Below, one piece after another: positions 9,410 through 18,620 of a stretch of 64,000 bases of DNA. Location of the stretch: the NCBI RefSeq assembly GCF_032268605.1, contig NZ_CP130318.1, positions 5,431,501 through 5,495,500 of the forward strand. Reading direction: 5' to 3'. The stretch comes from Paenibacillus aurantius. Lineage in GTDB: Bacteria > Bacillota > Bacilli > Paenibacillales > NBRC-103111. Made by a program: the position numbers and the translations under genes. The notes below the pieces were generated by a model. It had not been told where the DNA came from, ran no database searches, and saw only the letters and a list, made by a program, of their open reading frames with translations. Numbering within the stretch: the stretch's first letter is position 1; every line of letters begins with the position of its first letter.

Positions 9410-11041
9410 TTACTGGCTTTTTGGCATTTTGTACATGTCTTCCTTCAGGAAGGCTTTGTCCTTGTTCTCGGCGTACCATTTCGTATACCACTCGTCGACC
9501 TGCTTGCCTCCCGACTTCTCCCATGTGGACTTGGCGTCCGCGAGAGCCTGATCCACTTTGTAGGAGCTTCCGCTGACGATGGCCTTATTGATCGTATCCG
9601 TCATGGTCTTGGTCGCGTTCGTGACGATCAGCTGCAGATCCTGCGGAAGGGTCGGCATATGCTCGCCGCTTGTAATCTCGGCGATGGGACGGGCCGGATC
9701 GAGGTAAGCCTTCTTCGCCATATCGATGATCTCCAGGAATTCCTTCTCCAGCGGCTTGGACGGATCCAGCGTGCTGGCATAGCTCGAGCACTTGCCCCAC
9801 GTAGCGGAGAAATTCAGCATCTGGAAATCCCCCGTCCAGCTCAGCTCCTTCTTCTGCCGGTCCTTGTCCACGATGACTTCCGGGCAGCCGTTCGCCCCCG
9901 TCTTCCAATGGGTGCCTTCCAGCCCTTTGCTGAGGGTCTTCTGGGTGCTTTCCGAAACCAGGAAGTCGACGTATTTGACAACGGCTGCGGGATCCTTCGC
10001 GGTCGCGTTGATGACGGCCGTCATCTGAACCGGGTTCTGGATGACCGGGCTGAACTGGCCGAACGGGCCCTTGGGCAGCTCGATGGGGATCATTTTGGAC
10101 TCCGGGTTGTTCTTGCGCATGGCCTCCAAAATTTGCATGCCGGGGGTTCCCCCGCCGCCGTTTACTCCGTAGAAGCCGAGCTTGCCGTTAATGAAGTCCT
10201 GCTTCGCCTTCTCCCCGTTCTTATCCGCCAGAAAATCTTTGTCGATCAGGCCCTCGTCATACATCCTCTTCTTGAATTCCGTTGCCGCCTTCAGTCTCTC
10301 CCAGTCATGAATCAGGGTGCCGTTCTCCACCACCCGGGTGACATTCTGGAACATCGCGTCGGTCACCATGCCGGTAACGAAGCTGAGGCTGTAGCCGTAC
10401 GTGTCCTTCTTGCCGTTGCCGTCCGGATCCTGCTCGGTAAAGGCTTTGATGACCTTGTACAGGTCGTCCGTCGTCTTCGGAACCTCGAGGCCGAGCTTCT
10501 GCAGCCAATCCTGTCTTACGTACAGCACGTGGTTAGTGGACAGCCCCAGGATGCGTCCGAATTCGTACAGCTTGCCGTCCGGCTTCGTTCCTATTTTTTT
10601 GAGGACGGGATTCTCTTCGAGCAGCTTCTTGTAGACCGTGCTGTGCTTGGCGATCAGGTCGTCAAGCGGCATGAGCTGCTTCTGGTTGTACAGCTGGTTG
10701 CGGTAGCCGGTATCGAACTCGAAGATGAGATCGGGGGCGCTGCCCGAGGCGAACAAGGTATTTAGCTTTGCCTGCGACTCCCAGCGCGGGATCGCGGTAA
10801 ACTTGACGGTGGCCGGTCCGTTCTCGTTGATCCAGTCGGTCCAGCGGTTCTTCTCGATCGTTCCTTCCTCGGGAGGTACCGTTCCCCGGTCGTAAATCGT
10901 CTGGGAAATGACCGGCTTCTTGGCCGGATCCTTGCCCTCGCCCTTCACCTGATCGTCCTTGCCGGTCGAACAGCCCGCAGCCGCCAGAGCCGTAAGCAGG
11001 ACGGTCGCCGTAACCGTCATAACGCCTGATTTTGTTTTCAT
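9410..11041 (-). CDS. Extracellular solute-binding lipoprotein, LplA-like (CUT1 ABC importer)
   Basis: 543 residues from the ATG at 11039-11041. A lipoprotein signal (MKTKSGVMTVTATVLLTAL) leads to an AAGC lipobox, and the Cys near residue 23 would be lipidated and anchored to the outer face of the membrane. The body is a family 1 binding-protein fold, with PDLIFEF and DPDGNGKKDTYGYS as typical stretches. Length matches the LplA group of Paenibacillus and Bacillus. It follows the two permease genes in the same direction. It should capture the oligosaccharide made by the secreted enzyme. An alternative start five codons upstream (MGARSMKTK) is possible. Confidence 0.92.
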   Translation of the reverse strand: MKTKSGVMTVTATVLLTALAAAGCSTGKDDQVKGEGKDPAKKPVISQTIYDRGTVPPEEGTIEKNRWTDWINENGPATVKFTAIPRWESQAKLNTLFASGSAPDLIFEFDTGYRNQLYNQKQLMPLDDLIAKHSTVYKKLLEENPVLKKIGTKPDGKLYEFGRILGLSTNHVLYVRQDWLQKLGLEVPKTTDDLYKVIKAFTEQDPDGNGKKDTYGYSLSFVTGMVTDAMFQNVTRVVENGTLIHDWERLKAATEFKKRMYDEGLIDKDFLADKNGEKAKQDFINGKLGFYGVNGGGGTPGMQILEAMRKNNPESKMIPIELPKGPFGQFSPVIQNPVQMTAVINATAKDPAAVVKYVDFLVSESTQKTLSKGLEGTHWKTGANGCPEVIVDKDRQKKELSWTGDFQMLNFSATWGKCSSYASTLDPSKPLEKEFLEIIDMAKKAYLDPARPIAEITSGEHMPTLPQDLQLIVTNATKTMTDTINKAIVSGSSYKVDQALADAKSTWEKSGGKQVDEWYTKWYAENKDKAFLKEDMYKMPKSQ

Positions 11042-11083
11042 GGACCTTGCCCCCATTTTCGTGGATTGGTTGAACCTGTCTTT

Positions 11084-11121
11084 CTGCACGTGTTCGGGCC
11101 TTTCCTGCACGTGTTCGGGCC
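11084..11121. repeat. Short tandem duplication between permease and binding-protein genes
   Basis: The 17-base word CTGCACGTGTTCGGGCC occurs at 11084-11100 and again at 11105-11121, a period of 21. It lies in the 117-base gap upstream of the binding-protein start, inside the transcribed leader. Each copy contains the palindrome CACGTG. Function is unknown; it may be replication slippage. Confidence 0.8.
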
Positions 11122-11158
11122 TCTTCCCGCCCAACGGGATCGGACCGTAGTTCCCGCG

Positions 11159-12034
11159 TCACCCTTTGACCGCGCCGATCATCACCCCTTTGACAAAATA
11201 TTTCTGCAGGAACGGATAGACAATCAGCATGGGGACGATCATGACCAGAATACCGGCTGTCTTGATGCCCTCGGGCGTCATCTGCTTGATATCGTCCTGC
11301 TGGATCCCATTGATCTCCTGGAGCAGGGACTGGCTCTGCACCATTTGCTGAACGAGAACGGTCATGTTGTGCTTCTCGGGACTGTTGATATAGATGAGCA
11401 CGTTCATGAAGGCGTTCCAATAGCCGACGGCATAGAAAAGAGTAAGCGCCGCCAGAACCGGAAGGGACAAAGGCAGAACGACTTGGGCGAGCAGCCTCCA
11501 TTCCCCGCAGCCGTCCATACGGGCGGCCTCCTCCATCTCCGAAGGCAGGCCTTCGAAGTGCGTTTTCAAGACCAGCATGTTGAAGGCGCTCACAAGACCG
11601 GGCAGCCAGATGGCCCCATAGGAATTGATCAGCCCGAGCGACTTGATGACCAGATACGTGGGAATGAGCCCTCCGCCGAACAGCATCGTAAAGACCACGG
11701 CGAGCGTAAGCTTTCTTCTCCAGTAGAAGTAAGGCCGGGACAGCGGATAGGCGGCCATCACCGTTGCCGCCATGCTGAGGACGACGCCCACGACGGTCAG
11801 AACGGTATTGTTCTTAAAGGCCCGGACGATCCCGGTTCCCTCAATGAGCGTTCGGTAGGACTCGAGGGTCCAGCCGACCGGCCAGAGCGAGACGGAAGCG
11901 GACATTACGGAATGGCTGTCGCTTAACGAAACCGCCGCCACATGCACGATCGGAAGCAGGCAGCTTAAGGCGGCCAAGGCCAGCAGAAGATAATTGACGC
12001 TGTAAAAGACTTTTTCTCCCCAAGTAGCTTTCAT
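11159..12034 (-). CDS. Carbohydrate ABC transporter permease, LplC/YtcP-like
   Basis: 291 residues with six predicted membrane segments, the first near residues 12-32. The cytoplasmic EAA loop is visible as EMEEAARMDGCGEWRLLAQVVLPLS near residues 160-185, where the permease docks on the ATPase. The C-terminus GVMIGAVKG is typical of the LplC group. GGAGGG precedes the ATG. It starts 18 bases after its partner permease. No ATPase gene is in the locus, which is normal for this group: a shared MsmX-type ATPase elsewhere is expected to drive it. Confidence 0.93.
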   Translation of the reverse strand: MKATWGEKVFYSVNYLLLALAALSCLLPIVHVAAVSLSDSHSVMSASVSLWPVGWTLESYRTLIEGTGIVRAFKNNTVLTVVGVVLSMAATVMAAYPLSRPYFYWRRKLTLAVVFTMLFGGGLIPTYLVIKSLGLINSYGAIWLPGLVSAFNMLVLKTHFEGLPSEMEEAARMDGCGEWRLLAQVVLPLSLPVLAALTLFYAVGYWNAFMNVLIYINSPEKHNMTVLVQQMVQSQSLLQEINGIQQDDIKQMTPEGIKTAGILVMIVPMLIVYPFLQKYFVKGVMIGAVKG

Positions 12035-12052
12035 TGGAATCTCCCTCCTCTT

Positions 12053-13003
12053 CTACCACAGGCTTTGGCCAAGCCTGCGGGCTATCCGGTTGGCGGTCAG
12101 GACTAGAACGAGCCCGATCAGCGATTCGAACAAACCCATGGCGGTGGTCAGGCTGAACTGGGCTCCCTGCAGACCCACCCGGTAAATGTAGGTGCTGATG
12201 ACTTCCGATATGCCGGAAACGACTGAATTCTGCAGCATGAAGACGTGGTCGAAGCCCACCTCCATGACATGGCCGAGCGTAAGGATGAACATGACGACAA
12301 TCGTCGAGCTGATGCCGGGTAACGTTACGTGCCAGATCTGCCTCCACTTGCTCGCCCCGTCCAGGCTCGCCGCCTCATACAGATGGGGATCGATGGTCGT
12401 CAAGGCCGCCAGATAAACAATCGCCCCCCAGCCGGCCCCTTTCCAGATCCCCGAACCGACGAAAATGGCGATCCAGGACCCATCTTTGTACAGGAACGGA
12501 TAAGGCTCTCCGAGCCAAGCTTTGACCAGATGATTCACAATCCCGGTTTCCTGCGAGAAGATAGTCACTACCATGCCGCCGACAATGACCCAGGACAGAA
12601 AATGCGGGAGGTAGACCAGCGTCTGAACAAGCCGCTTGAACCATTGACGGCGGACTTCATTCAGCAGGATCGCGAGCAGAATCGGAAAGGGGAAGCCGAA
12701 AACGATATTCAAGCAGCTGAGCAGGACCGTGTTGCGGATAATGGAAAGCGTCTGCGGGTTGGAGAACAGCTGCTCGAAATTGTGAAGCCCCACCCATTCG
12801 CTGCCCCAGATTCCGTCATAGAAGGTGTAATTCTTGAAGGCGATGACCAGACCGGCCATCGGAGCGTACTTGAAAATAATAAAGAATGCGGCAATCGGGG
12901 CAAACAGAATAAGGAGTGGAAGGTTCATCCTGAATCGTTTGCGGCGTTCCCGAGCCGCCCGCCCGCCGGCCGCCGCTGCCTTGTGGACATAAGCCGTATG
13001 CAT
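12053..13003 (-). CDS. Carbohydrate ABC transporter permease, LplB/YteP-like
   Basis: 316 residues. A basic N-terminus (residues 10-25) is followed by a first membrane segment (about 28-46, PLLILFAPIAAFFIIF) and five more. The EAA loop reads YEAASLDGASKWRQIWHVTLP near residues 215-235. AAGGAGG lies 7 bases before the ATG. It is the first gene of the importer operon: the 178 bases upstream hold a terminator for the regulator gene and a cre-like site. It pairs with the LplC-like permease to form the membrane channel. Confidence 0.93.
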   Translation of the reverse strand: MHTAYVHKAAAAGGRAARERRKRFRMNLPLLILFAPIAAFFIIFKYAPMAGLVIAFKNYTFYDGIWGSEWVGLHNFEQLFSNPQTLSIIRNTVLLSCLNIVFGFPFPILLAILLNEVRRQWFKRLVQTLVYLPHFLSWVIVGGMVVTIFSQETGIVNHLVKAWLGEPYPFLYKDGSWIAIFVGSGIWKGAGWGAIVYLAALTTIDPHLYEAASLDGASKWRQIWHVTLPGISSTIVVMFILTLGHVMEVGFDHVFMLQNSVVSGISEVISTYIYRVGLQGAQFSLTTAMGLFESLIGLVLVLTANRIARRLGQSLW

Positions 13004-13042
13004 GTCGTGCCTCCTTGTGAAGTTCTCTTTTCGTGCCTTAAG

Positions 13043-13056
13043 CGTAAACGCGTTCC
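13043..13056 (-). promoter_or_regulatory. Possible catabolite-responsive element (cre-like) upstream of importer operon
   Basis: The minus-strand word GGAACGCGTTTACG matches the degenerate CcpA site TGNAARCGNWWWCA at 11 of 14 positions. It lies 40-53 bases before the first permease start, where CcpA repression of a sugar operon would act. The match is imperfect and no clear -35/-10 pair was found, so this is tentative. Confidence 0.28.
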
Positions 13057-13116
13057 CGGGCCAAGATCAATGAACATGATTCCGGCCATGCACATCCTTC
13101 CGGCTGCGGGGACAAA

Positions 13117-13154
13117 CAGACGAAAGAGCCGCATGCCTGCGGCTCTTTCGTCTG
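13117..13154 (-). terminator. Rho-independent terminator after the AraC regulator gene
   Basis: A perfect 17-base inverted repeat (13117-13133 with 13138-13154, four-base loop) carries AAGAGCCGCA and its complement. On the minus strand it is followed by TTTGT. It lies 27 bases past the regulator's stop and 114 bases before the permease start, so it separates the regulator transcript from the importer operon. Confidence 0.75.
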
Positions 13155-13181
13155 TCGGCGGACCGATCCACCATTTTCCGC

Positions 13182-15497
13182 CTATCCTCGATTCTCCTTC
13201 CGGTAGTCCCCCGGCGTCATGCCAACCGCCTTCTTGAAGGCACGGATGAAAGAGAAGGAGTGGAGGTAGCCCACGCTCTGCCCGATGTCCTGGACCGGAA
13301 GGTCGGAATGGGCGAGCTGGCGGCGGGCATGCTCGATTCTTACCTGGGCCAGGTAATCGACGAATTTTACCCCGAACTCGTCCTTAAAAAGCTGGCTGAC
13401 ATACTTCGGGTTCATATGGAACTCCTCGCTGAGGTGGGTAAGGGAAAGGTCGGGATTCGCATAATGCTTCTCGATGTAAGCCCGCACCTCCCGGATAATG
13501 GAATGACTCGAACGGCTTTCGCGCATCCGCTTCATGGCCTCTCCCGTCTCCGCGAGAATCCGGCGGATGTCCCGTTCCAGCTCCTCCAGCGTATCGAACT
13601 GTTCGAGCACCTCATGAAGCGGATCGGCGGCCCCCTTGTACCATAGCTCCTGGAATTCGGGAGGAAGCTCCATCATCTCGCGCTGCAGGTGGTAAAGCAG
13701 ATAATTAACCAGGTTAACCAGATCCTCACGCGAGAACAGCATGTCCCGAATGCTCCCGAACCAGGCCTCGTATTGAGCCAGCCACTGCTCGTCCCCCAGC
13801 CGGAACGACTGGGCGAGCGAACGGATCAGCGGCAAATGGGAGTAAGTTTCCCCTAGGGGAGAGCCTTCCATCTCGTGATAGGCAATAACCCGGTTGATCC
13901 CGAGAACCGACCGGTATTTGACGGCTTCCCGCGCCCCCGCGTACGAATCGGGTGCTCCCTCGATGCCATCGACCGGCGGCCCTATTCCGATGGTAACGGT
14001 AAACTTGAGATTGTCCGCCACCCAGGCCAGGAGGGCCTCGCTGTACCGGCAGGCGGGACTGCCCTCTTCCGAAGGAGAAGCTCCCACCGGCTCGTGCCAC
14101 TGGTACAGAATGGTGAGACGGTTCGGGTCGAGCCATTCGGCCCATACCGCCGCCCGCTCCGCCGGCACGATCTCCCGAACGACACTGCTTAGAACGAACT
14201 TCAGCAGGTATTGGTCCCGGTGGTTGTATTCCCGGCAAAACTGGCCATATTTGTCCAGCTCGATAACCACCGCTTGAAGCTGCACGAACGTCTCCTTCAG
14301 CCCGAGCCGCTGCATTTCACGCCGCCATTCCTCCCCGGAAATGGCCCGGTTGCCTTCCAGCCACTCTTCCAGGAAGTACTGCCTCCGGAAGATCAGGTCT
14401 TCCTTCTGCCGTTCCCGGAACTGCAGGGATTGCTCCATCATATCGTCAAGCGCCGCCTCGATGAATTTGAACTCGTCCCGTCCGGCTGCCGGCAGAAGGT
14501 CCTGGGTTTTCTCCAAGGAAATGCTCCTCAGCCGCGACAAAACGGATTCGATCGGCCGGTAATTGCGCCGGGTGATGATGACGATGGCCACAATTCCGAT
14601 CAGAATGGCGAGCGCCCCCACCGCAATGAGCAGCTGTGAGAAGCCGGTAATGAAATTAAACAGGCCGACGTGCGTCAACCCGCTCCGGATCTCCCAGCCG
14701 GTATAATCCGAACGGACGACAACGGCATGGGCATCCTTCTCCTCAGGCTCGCCCGGAGCCGCCGTGCCCTGCAGCTGTGCCGTCGACAGCGGCGTACCCT
14801 TGCGGTCGCTCAGAACGGCATAGCTGTAGCTCGAATTCATGATCGATTCGATCATCCGCGAGACGTCCACTGTCCGGATATTCACGACGAACAAGCCCTG
14901 TCCCCCCGCCACCGGCGGAACCTTCCGGACAAGCGATACGACGGAGGAGCTGGTCTCCTGGTCAATGAATTCCTTGAAGCTCCGTTCGTTCGACCAAGTA
15001 TCCTTGGAATCCTCCGAAAGAAGCCGGAGAATAAACCCCTTGTCCCCAAACTTGTCGAGCGGCAAAATCGTATTCGACGTCAACACCACTTGATCCGCCT
15101 GCCGGTAAAGGTAAATGGAGTCGATGCGGATGCTCTGCACTCCGGTAATGAGATCGCGGAGCAGGGTCGAAGGCTCGTAAACCGAATAAAACGGATTCCC
15201 CCCGGAAGGCGGGTAGAAGAATTGGCCGAGCACCGGATTCGATTGGATTTCCTTTAGAATGGCGTCATCGACCGCCTTCAGGGAATTGTCGAGAAGAGCC
15301 ATCGCATGCTTCGCCGAAGCGATATTGGCTTCCTCCGTCGCCCTCTGGGAGAGGCTGCTGACCGCCAGAATCGAGATGGCAAGCAGCAGCGACGTGATGA
15401 TGAAGAAAATCGGCAGATAAGACAACAACAGGCGCTTGAACCACTGCTTGCTCACAACCATCCCCCCCGCGGGGGCTTGATGCCACAGCTCCCCCAT
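13182..15497 (-). CDS. Membrane-anchored AraC-family sensor-regulator of locus 1
   Basis: 771 residues. GAGGAA lies 7 bases upstream of the ATG at 15495-15497; a second ATG 12 codons in has only a G-rich run. One membrane segment near residues 24-48 precedes an extracellular sensor of about 240 residues, then a second segment near 285-310 (LLIAVGALAILIGIVAIVII), a cytoplasmic linker, a GGDEF-like/YesN-type middle part, and two AraC helix-turn-helix motifs at about 665-770 (LSLTHLSEEFHMNPKYVSQL). Proteins of this build sense extracellular sugars or flux and activate neighbouring uptake genes, and it lies just upstream of the importer operon. Confidence 0.9.
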   Translation of the reverse strand: MGELWHQAPAGGMVVSKQWFKRLLLSYLPIFFIITSLLLAISILAVSSLSQRATEEANIASAKHAMALLDNSLKAVDDAILKEIQSNPVLGQFFYPPSGGNPFYSVYEPSTLLRDLITGVQSIRIDSIYLYRQADQVVLTSNTILPLDKFGDKGFILRLLSEDSKDTWSNERSFKEFIDQETSSSVVSLVRKVPPVAGGQGLFVVNIRTVDVSRMIESIMNSSYSYAVLSDRKGTPLSTAQLQGTAAPGEPEEKDAHAVVVRSDYTGWEIRSGLTHVGLFNFITGFSQLLIAVGALAILIGIVAIVIITRRNYRPIESVLSRLRSISLEKTQDLLPAAGRDEFKFIEAALDDMMEQSLQFRERQKEDLIFRRQYFLEEWLEGNRAISGEEWRREMQRLGLKETFVQLQAVVIELDKYGQFCREYNHRDQYLLKFVLSSVVREIVPAERAAVWAEWLDPNRLTILYQWHEPVGASPSEEGSPACRYSEALLAWVADNLKFTVTIGIGPPVDGIEGAPDSYAGAREAVKYRSVLGINRVIAYHEMEGSPLGETYSHLPLIRSLAQSFRLGDEQWLAQYEAWFGSIRDMLFSREDLVNLVNYLLYHLQREMMELPPEFQELWYKGAADPLHEVLEQFDTLEELERDIRRILAETGEAMKRMRESRSSHSIIREVRAYIEKHYANPDLSLTHLSEEFHMNPKYVSQLFKDEFGVKFVDYLAQVRIEHARRQLAHSDLPVQDIGQSVGYLHSFSFIRAFKKAVGMTPGDYRKENRG

Positions 15498-15653
15498 CTT
15501 GATTTCCTCAATCTATCAAAGCCTCCCCTGCATGGTCAATACACACCATTCCTTCCATGCACAATATTCGGCCCCCCCACAAGGCGCTGCCGCCCGCCTT
15601 TTTCGAGTCTGGACCTCTTCGGAAGGATAGCTGGCCATGAAGGGGGAAAATCG
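15498..15653. other. First part of a 582-base gene-free gap (15498-16079)
   Basis: The gap between the AraC regulator start and the oxidoreductase stop holds no supported gene. It contains the regulator's presumed promoter and the two tandem arrays listed next. I see no RNA gene here. Confidence 0.5.
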
Positions 15654-15776
15654 GGCACCCTCTTATCTTTGGCACAGCCAAAAGGTTCGAATCAAGGCAC
15701 CCTCTGTCTTTCGCTAACCTAAAAGTTCGAATCAAGACCCCCTCTATCTTTCGTACAGCTCAAAAAGGCCGTCCTC
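15654..15776. repeat. Degenerate tandem array, about 41-base unit, three copies
   Basis: Units begin at 15654, 15696 and 15736 with GGCACCCTCT, GGCACCCTCT and GACCCCCTCT. They share a core like TATCTTTCG and end AAAAGTTCGAATCAA in the first two copies. No ORF is supported through it. It belongs to a set of four such arrays in locus 2. Confidence 0.75.
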
Positions 15777-15880
15777 TCCGCCGGAACCGGCGAAAGGACG
15801 GCCTTGCTTGACGAGCTTGGAGCAGGGGAGGAAGTCGGCTCCCCCTCCTAGAGAGCAAGGCGGCGTAATGGCAAACCTGC

Positions 15881-16075
15881 CCTTACCTGCAAAAGGGTGC
15901 CGACTCGACGGGGCTGACCTTATCTGCAAAAAAGAGCGGCTCGGCGACTTACCTGGCCTTACCAGCAGAAGGTGGCCGGCTTGGCAACATGCGCGGCCTT
16001 ACCTGCGAAAAGGTCCCGGCTTGGCACGGACCCAGCCTTACCCGTAAAGGTGCCGGCCTGGCGGCGGGCCAGGCC
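15881..16075. repeat. Degenerate tandem array, about 39-base unit, five copies
   Basis: Units start at 15881, 15918, 15957, 15997 and 16036 with CCTTACCTGC-like words, followed by an A-rich core and CCGGCTTGGCA. Spacings are 37, 39, 40 and 39 bases. The array ends five bases before the stop of the oxidoreductase gene at 16080. Divergence between copies is high, so it is old. No coding role is supported. Confidence 0.75.
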
Positions 16076-16079
16076 GGAT

Positions 16080-17066
16080 TCACAGGGGAACCGGCTGGCC
16101 TCTGCTCACGGATTCATAGCCGGCCAGGGCGACCTCTGTGGAACGGAGCCCGTCGGTGCCGGTAATCGGCACGGGAGTCTCCTCCAGAAGCGCCTCCACG
16201 AACCCTTTGACCATGTAATGATCCATGGAATCCCCCCAGTACGCCCATACTCCCTTGCCGATTTCATCACTATACAGCTCGTTGCTCTGGGCGAAGCCAT
16301 CGATGGACAGTACACCCTTCGTGCCGATTACCTCCATGGTTACATCGCCCCATGTCGGGAAAGCCTTCGGGCGGGACCAGCTTGTATCGAGTACACCGAA
16401 GACCCCGTTCTCGAACTTGACGCTGATCATGCCGGTATCGTCCACCGCCAGGTCCTCGTGAAACCGGGTGGCCGCATAAGCATAAACCTCGGTAACCCGG
16501 GAGCCGGTAAACCAGTTCATGAGGTCCATGACGTGGACCGTATGGTCCAGCAGCGCGCCTCCACCCGACAGGCCGGGCTCGATAAACCAGCGGCCCGGCA
16601 TGGACCCGCGGTTGGTGCCCTTGATGGCCACGATCTCTCCGATGTCCCCGCGGTCCACCGCTTCCTTCGCTCTCACCACCGCGGGCAGGTACCGGCAGGG
16701 GAACGCAGTCATCAGTTGGACGCCGTTCTCCGAGCAGACCCGGATGGCCTCTTCCATCTCCTGGACCGATAGACAGAGCGGCTTCTCGCAGAGGACATGC
16801 TTGCCGGCACGGGCGGCTTCGGTAATATGCTCCAAGTGATGAACGTTCTCGGAGCAGATCACCACCGCCTCGATATCGGTCTTAAGCAGCTCCCGGTAAT
16901 CGGCATAGTACGGAATGCCGTGGTGCTCCGTCTGCTTCGCGACCCGGTCCCGGTTCTCGTCGGCAATTCCGGCCACCTTCACTTCCGGAATAGAGACCAG
17001 AGCCTGCAAATAGCTGTTGGCATGGCCGTGGGCAAAAGAAATCATTCCGATCTTCAGCTGCTGCAT
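16080..17066 (-). CDS. Gfo/Idh/MocA-family NAD(P)-dependent oxidoreductase
   Basis: 328 residues from the ATG at 17064-17066. That start is preferred to one two codons upstream because GGAGGG lies 7 bases before it but abuts the earlier ATG. The N-terminal Rossmann region has a weak glycine motif (GMISFAHGHANSY) followed by VAGIADEN. CEKPLCLS near residue 98 carries the family's EKP lysine. The C-terminal half has the alpha/beta domain with GGALLDHTVHVMDLMNWF. The reaction is likely oxidation or epimerisation of a sugar or inositol. It overlaps its partner oxidoreductase by 13 bases, so the two are co-translated. Confidence 0.9.
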   Translation of the reverse strand: MQQLKIGMISFAHGHANSYLQALVSIPEVKVAGIADENRDRVAKQTEHHGIPYYADYRELLKTDIEAVVICSENVHHLEHITEAARAGKHVLCEKPLCLSVQEMEEAIRVCSENGVQLMTAFPCRYLPAVVRAKEAVDRGDIGEIVAIKGTNRGSMPGRWFIEPGLSGGGALLDHTVHVMDLMNWFTGSRVTEVYAYAATRFHEDLAVDDTGMISVKFENGVFGVLDTSWSRPKAFPTWGDVTMEVIGTKGVLSIDGFAQSNELYSDEIGKGVWAYWGDSMDHYMVKGFVEALLEETPVPITGTDGLRSTEVALAGYESVSRGQPVPL

Positions 17067-18079
17067 GTCCATCCCTCCTGTCTCTCCTGTCTCGTTTCTT
17101 GCAGGCTGACCGCTTTACCGGTCCGCACGGATTCTCGCACCGCAAGGGCGAGCTCAAGCGCCAGCACGGCGTCCTGCGCCGTGACAAGCGGCTCGGAGGC
17201 GCTCTTGATACAGTCTACAAAATGCTCAAGCTCCCGGGTATAAGGAGTGACGAAGCCCGGGCTCTGGGGAACCTCTACCACGCCGGCAGGAGAATCGGCT
17301 TCCAACCGCCGGATCTGCAGCGACTTCGCCTGCGTGCTGTCGCTTCTCACAACCCCAGTAGAGCCGGCGATTTCCGCCGCCGTGAAGAAAGCTCCGGGAT
17401 ATCCCCAATGCGCCTCCACATTGGCGACGGCTCCGCTCTCAAACACAAGAGTCGCTGAAGCGTACTCGATCCCTTCCGCCTTTCGGCTTAGGCCGTACAC
17501 GGAACGGACCTCTCCCAGCGTCCAGCGCAGGAAATCCAGGTCGTGGATCATCAGGTCGCACACCACGCCGCCGCTCTTGCTCTCGTCCGCGTACCACGGA
17601 CGGGCATCGGCGGGATGGCCCCCCGCCCTCTTGGCGTGGGCCGTCCCAATCGTTCCGAGCGCCCCGTTCTCCACGTTTCGCTTCATGTGGACATAGTCCG
17701 GGAAGAACCGGACGACATGCCCGATGAACAGGCGGACGTTATGCTCCCGGCACGCGCGGATCATGTCCTCCGCATCCTGAACCTTCAGTGCGATCGGCTT
17801 CTCGCAAATGACATGCTTGCCCTTCGCGGCGGCCCGGATGGTAAACTCCTTGTGCAGATAGCTCGGCACCGTAACGCTTACGAGCTCACAGCCCGATTCC
17901 TCCAGCATGGCATCGAAGGAATCGTATACGGCTGCCCCCGTTTTGTCCGCGAGGCTGCGCGCTCTTTCCTCCACCAAGTCGTGAACCCCGACCACCTGCA
18001 TCCCGGCTATGCGGCCGTAGGACCCTCCATGCACGTGTCCCAAACCTCCGCAGCCTACGATGGCTACTTTCACTTCCAT
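17054..18079 (-). CDS. Gfo/Idh/MocA-family NAD(P)-dependent oxidoreductase
   Basis: 341 residues. A clear dinucleotide-binding motif GCGGLGHVHG begins at residue 9, CEKPIALKVQDAEDM carries the conserved EKP near residue 96, and DLMIHDLDFLRWTLG near 180 holds the expected catalytic His and Asp. AAAGGGAGGG abuts the ATG; a GTG two codons later is an alternative start. It is a paralogue of the downstream gene, overlapping it. Paired enzymes of this type often act in sequence on one sugar. Repeat arrays lie on both sides of the pair. Confidence 0.92.
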   Translation of the reverse strand: MEVKVAIVGCGGLGHVHGGSYGRIAGMQVVGVHDLVEERARSLADKTGAAVYDSFDAMLEESGCELVSVTVPSYLHKEFTIRAAAKGKHVICEKPIALKVQDAEDMIRACREHNVRLFIGHVVRFFPDYVHMKRNVENGALGTIGTAHAKRAGGHPADARPWYADESKSGGVVCDLMIHDLDFLRWTLGEVRSVYGLSRKAEGIEYASATLVFESGAVANVEAHWGYPGAFFTAAEIAGSTGVVRSDSTQAKSLQIRRLEADSPAGVVEVPQSPGFVTPYTRELEHFVDCIKSASEPLVTAQDAVLALELALAVRESVRTGKAVSLQETRQERQEGWTCSS

Positions 18080-18181
18080 CCCTCCCTTTCCTCGTTTCCG
18101 GCCTTCGCCGGCGCCTTACCGTTTTCTCTGATTCTCATCTAAACCGGAAGCGGATCCGGCAGCATGTGTTGCGGATGTGCA

Positions 18182-18420
18182 GCCGATTCTTCGGCTGGGC
18201 GGTGTCTCTCGCAGACAAGCCGATCCTTAGCGGGTTAGAGTAGGCTCCTCCCGCTGTGCGCAGATCCTTAGCGGAGAGATAAACGACCCCGCTGTCTGAG
18301 CTTCCTTAGCTGGCTAGGCAGGTACCTTGCCATGCTCACATCCTTCGGGGTTGAGTCGGTACCTCCGGCAGAGCAGCCGATCCTTAGCGGCTGGGCGGTA
18401 CCTCCTACAGAGCGCCAATC
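18182..18420. repeat. Degenerate tandem array, about 39-base unit, six to seven copies
   Basis: CCTTAGC-like words recur at 18188, 18225, 18266, 18304, 18342, 18382 and 18420, spaced 37-41 bases. The fullest unit reads GCCGATCCTTAGCGGCTGGG then GGTACCTCCTACAGAGC. It lies upstream of the oxidoreductase pair, mirroring the array downstream of it. No ORF is supported. Confidence 0.75.
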
Positions 18421-18620
18421 ATTAGCGGAACTATAGTTCGCTATTCGCGTCTTTTCCAGGAAGGCGCTGACCATAGAGGAACTGAGATCTCTTATTTCCC
18501 GCGTAACTCCGCTATAATCGGCTTTTTGAGCACTATTAGCCGAAAATAAGATACCGTTGTTCCTCTAATGATTTTCCCCAACGCGATAACAGCCCGATAA
18601 GGTATCTCAGCTGCCGCTGG
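18421..18620. repeat. Double-inverted intergenic repeat element, about 50-base units
   Basis: Two forward units (from 18421, TTAGCGGAACTATAGTTCGC; from 18474, AGAGGAACTGAGATCTCTTA) are followed by two units in inverse orientation (18539-18567 and 18585-18617). Spacing within each pair is about 50 bases, so the whole can fold into a long imperfect hairpin. The same design occurs at 29155-29340. Confidence 0.7.

Noticed and set aside
9396-9524. N-terminal extension of the unknown locus 1 protein
   Set aside because: It would overlap the binding-protein gene by more than 100 bases; the ATG at 9395 has a strong ribosome site.
15881-16075. CRISPR array
   Set aside because: Units are degenerate, directly adjoining and of varying length, with no unique spacers and no cas genes.
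18151-18476. Short frames through the tandem array
   Set aside because: They reflect the 39-base period, which preserves frame, not coding.
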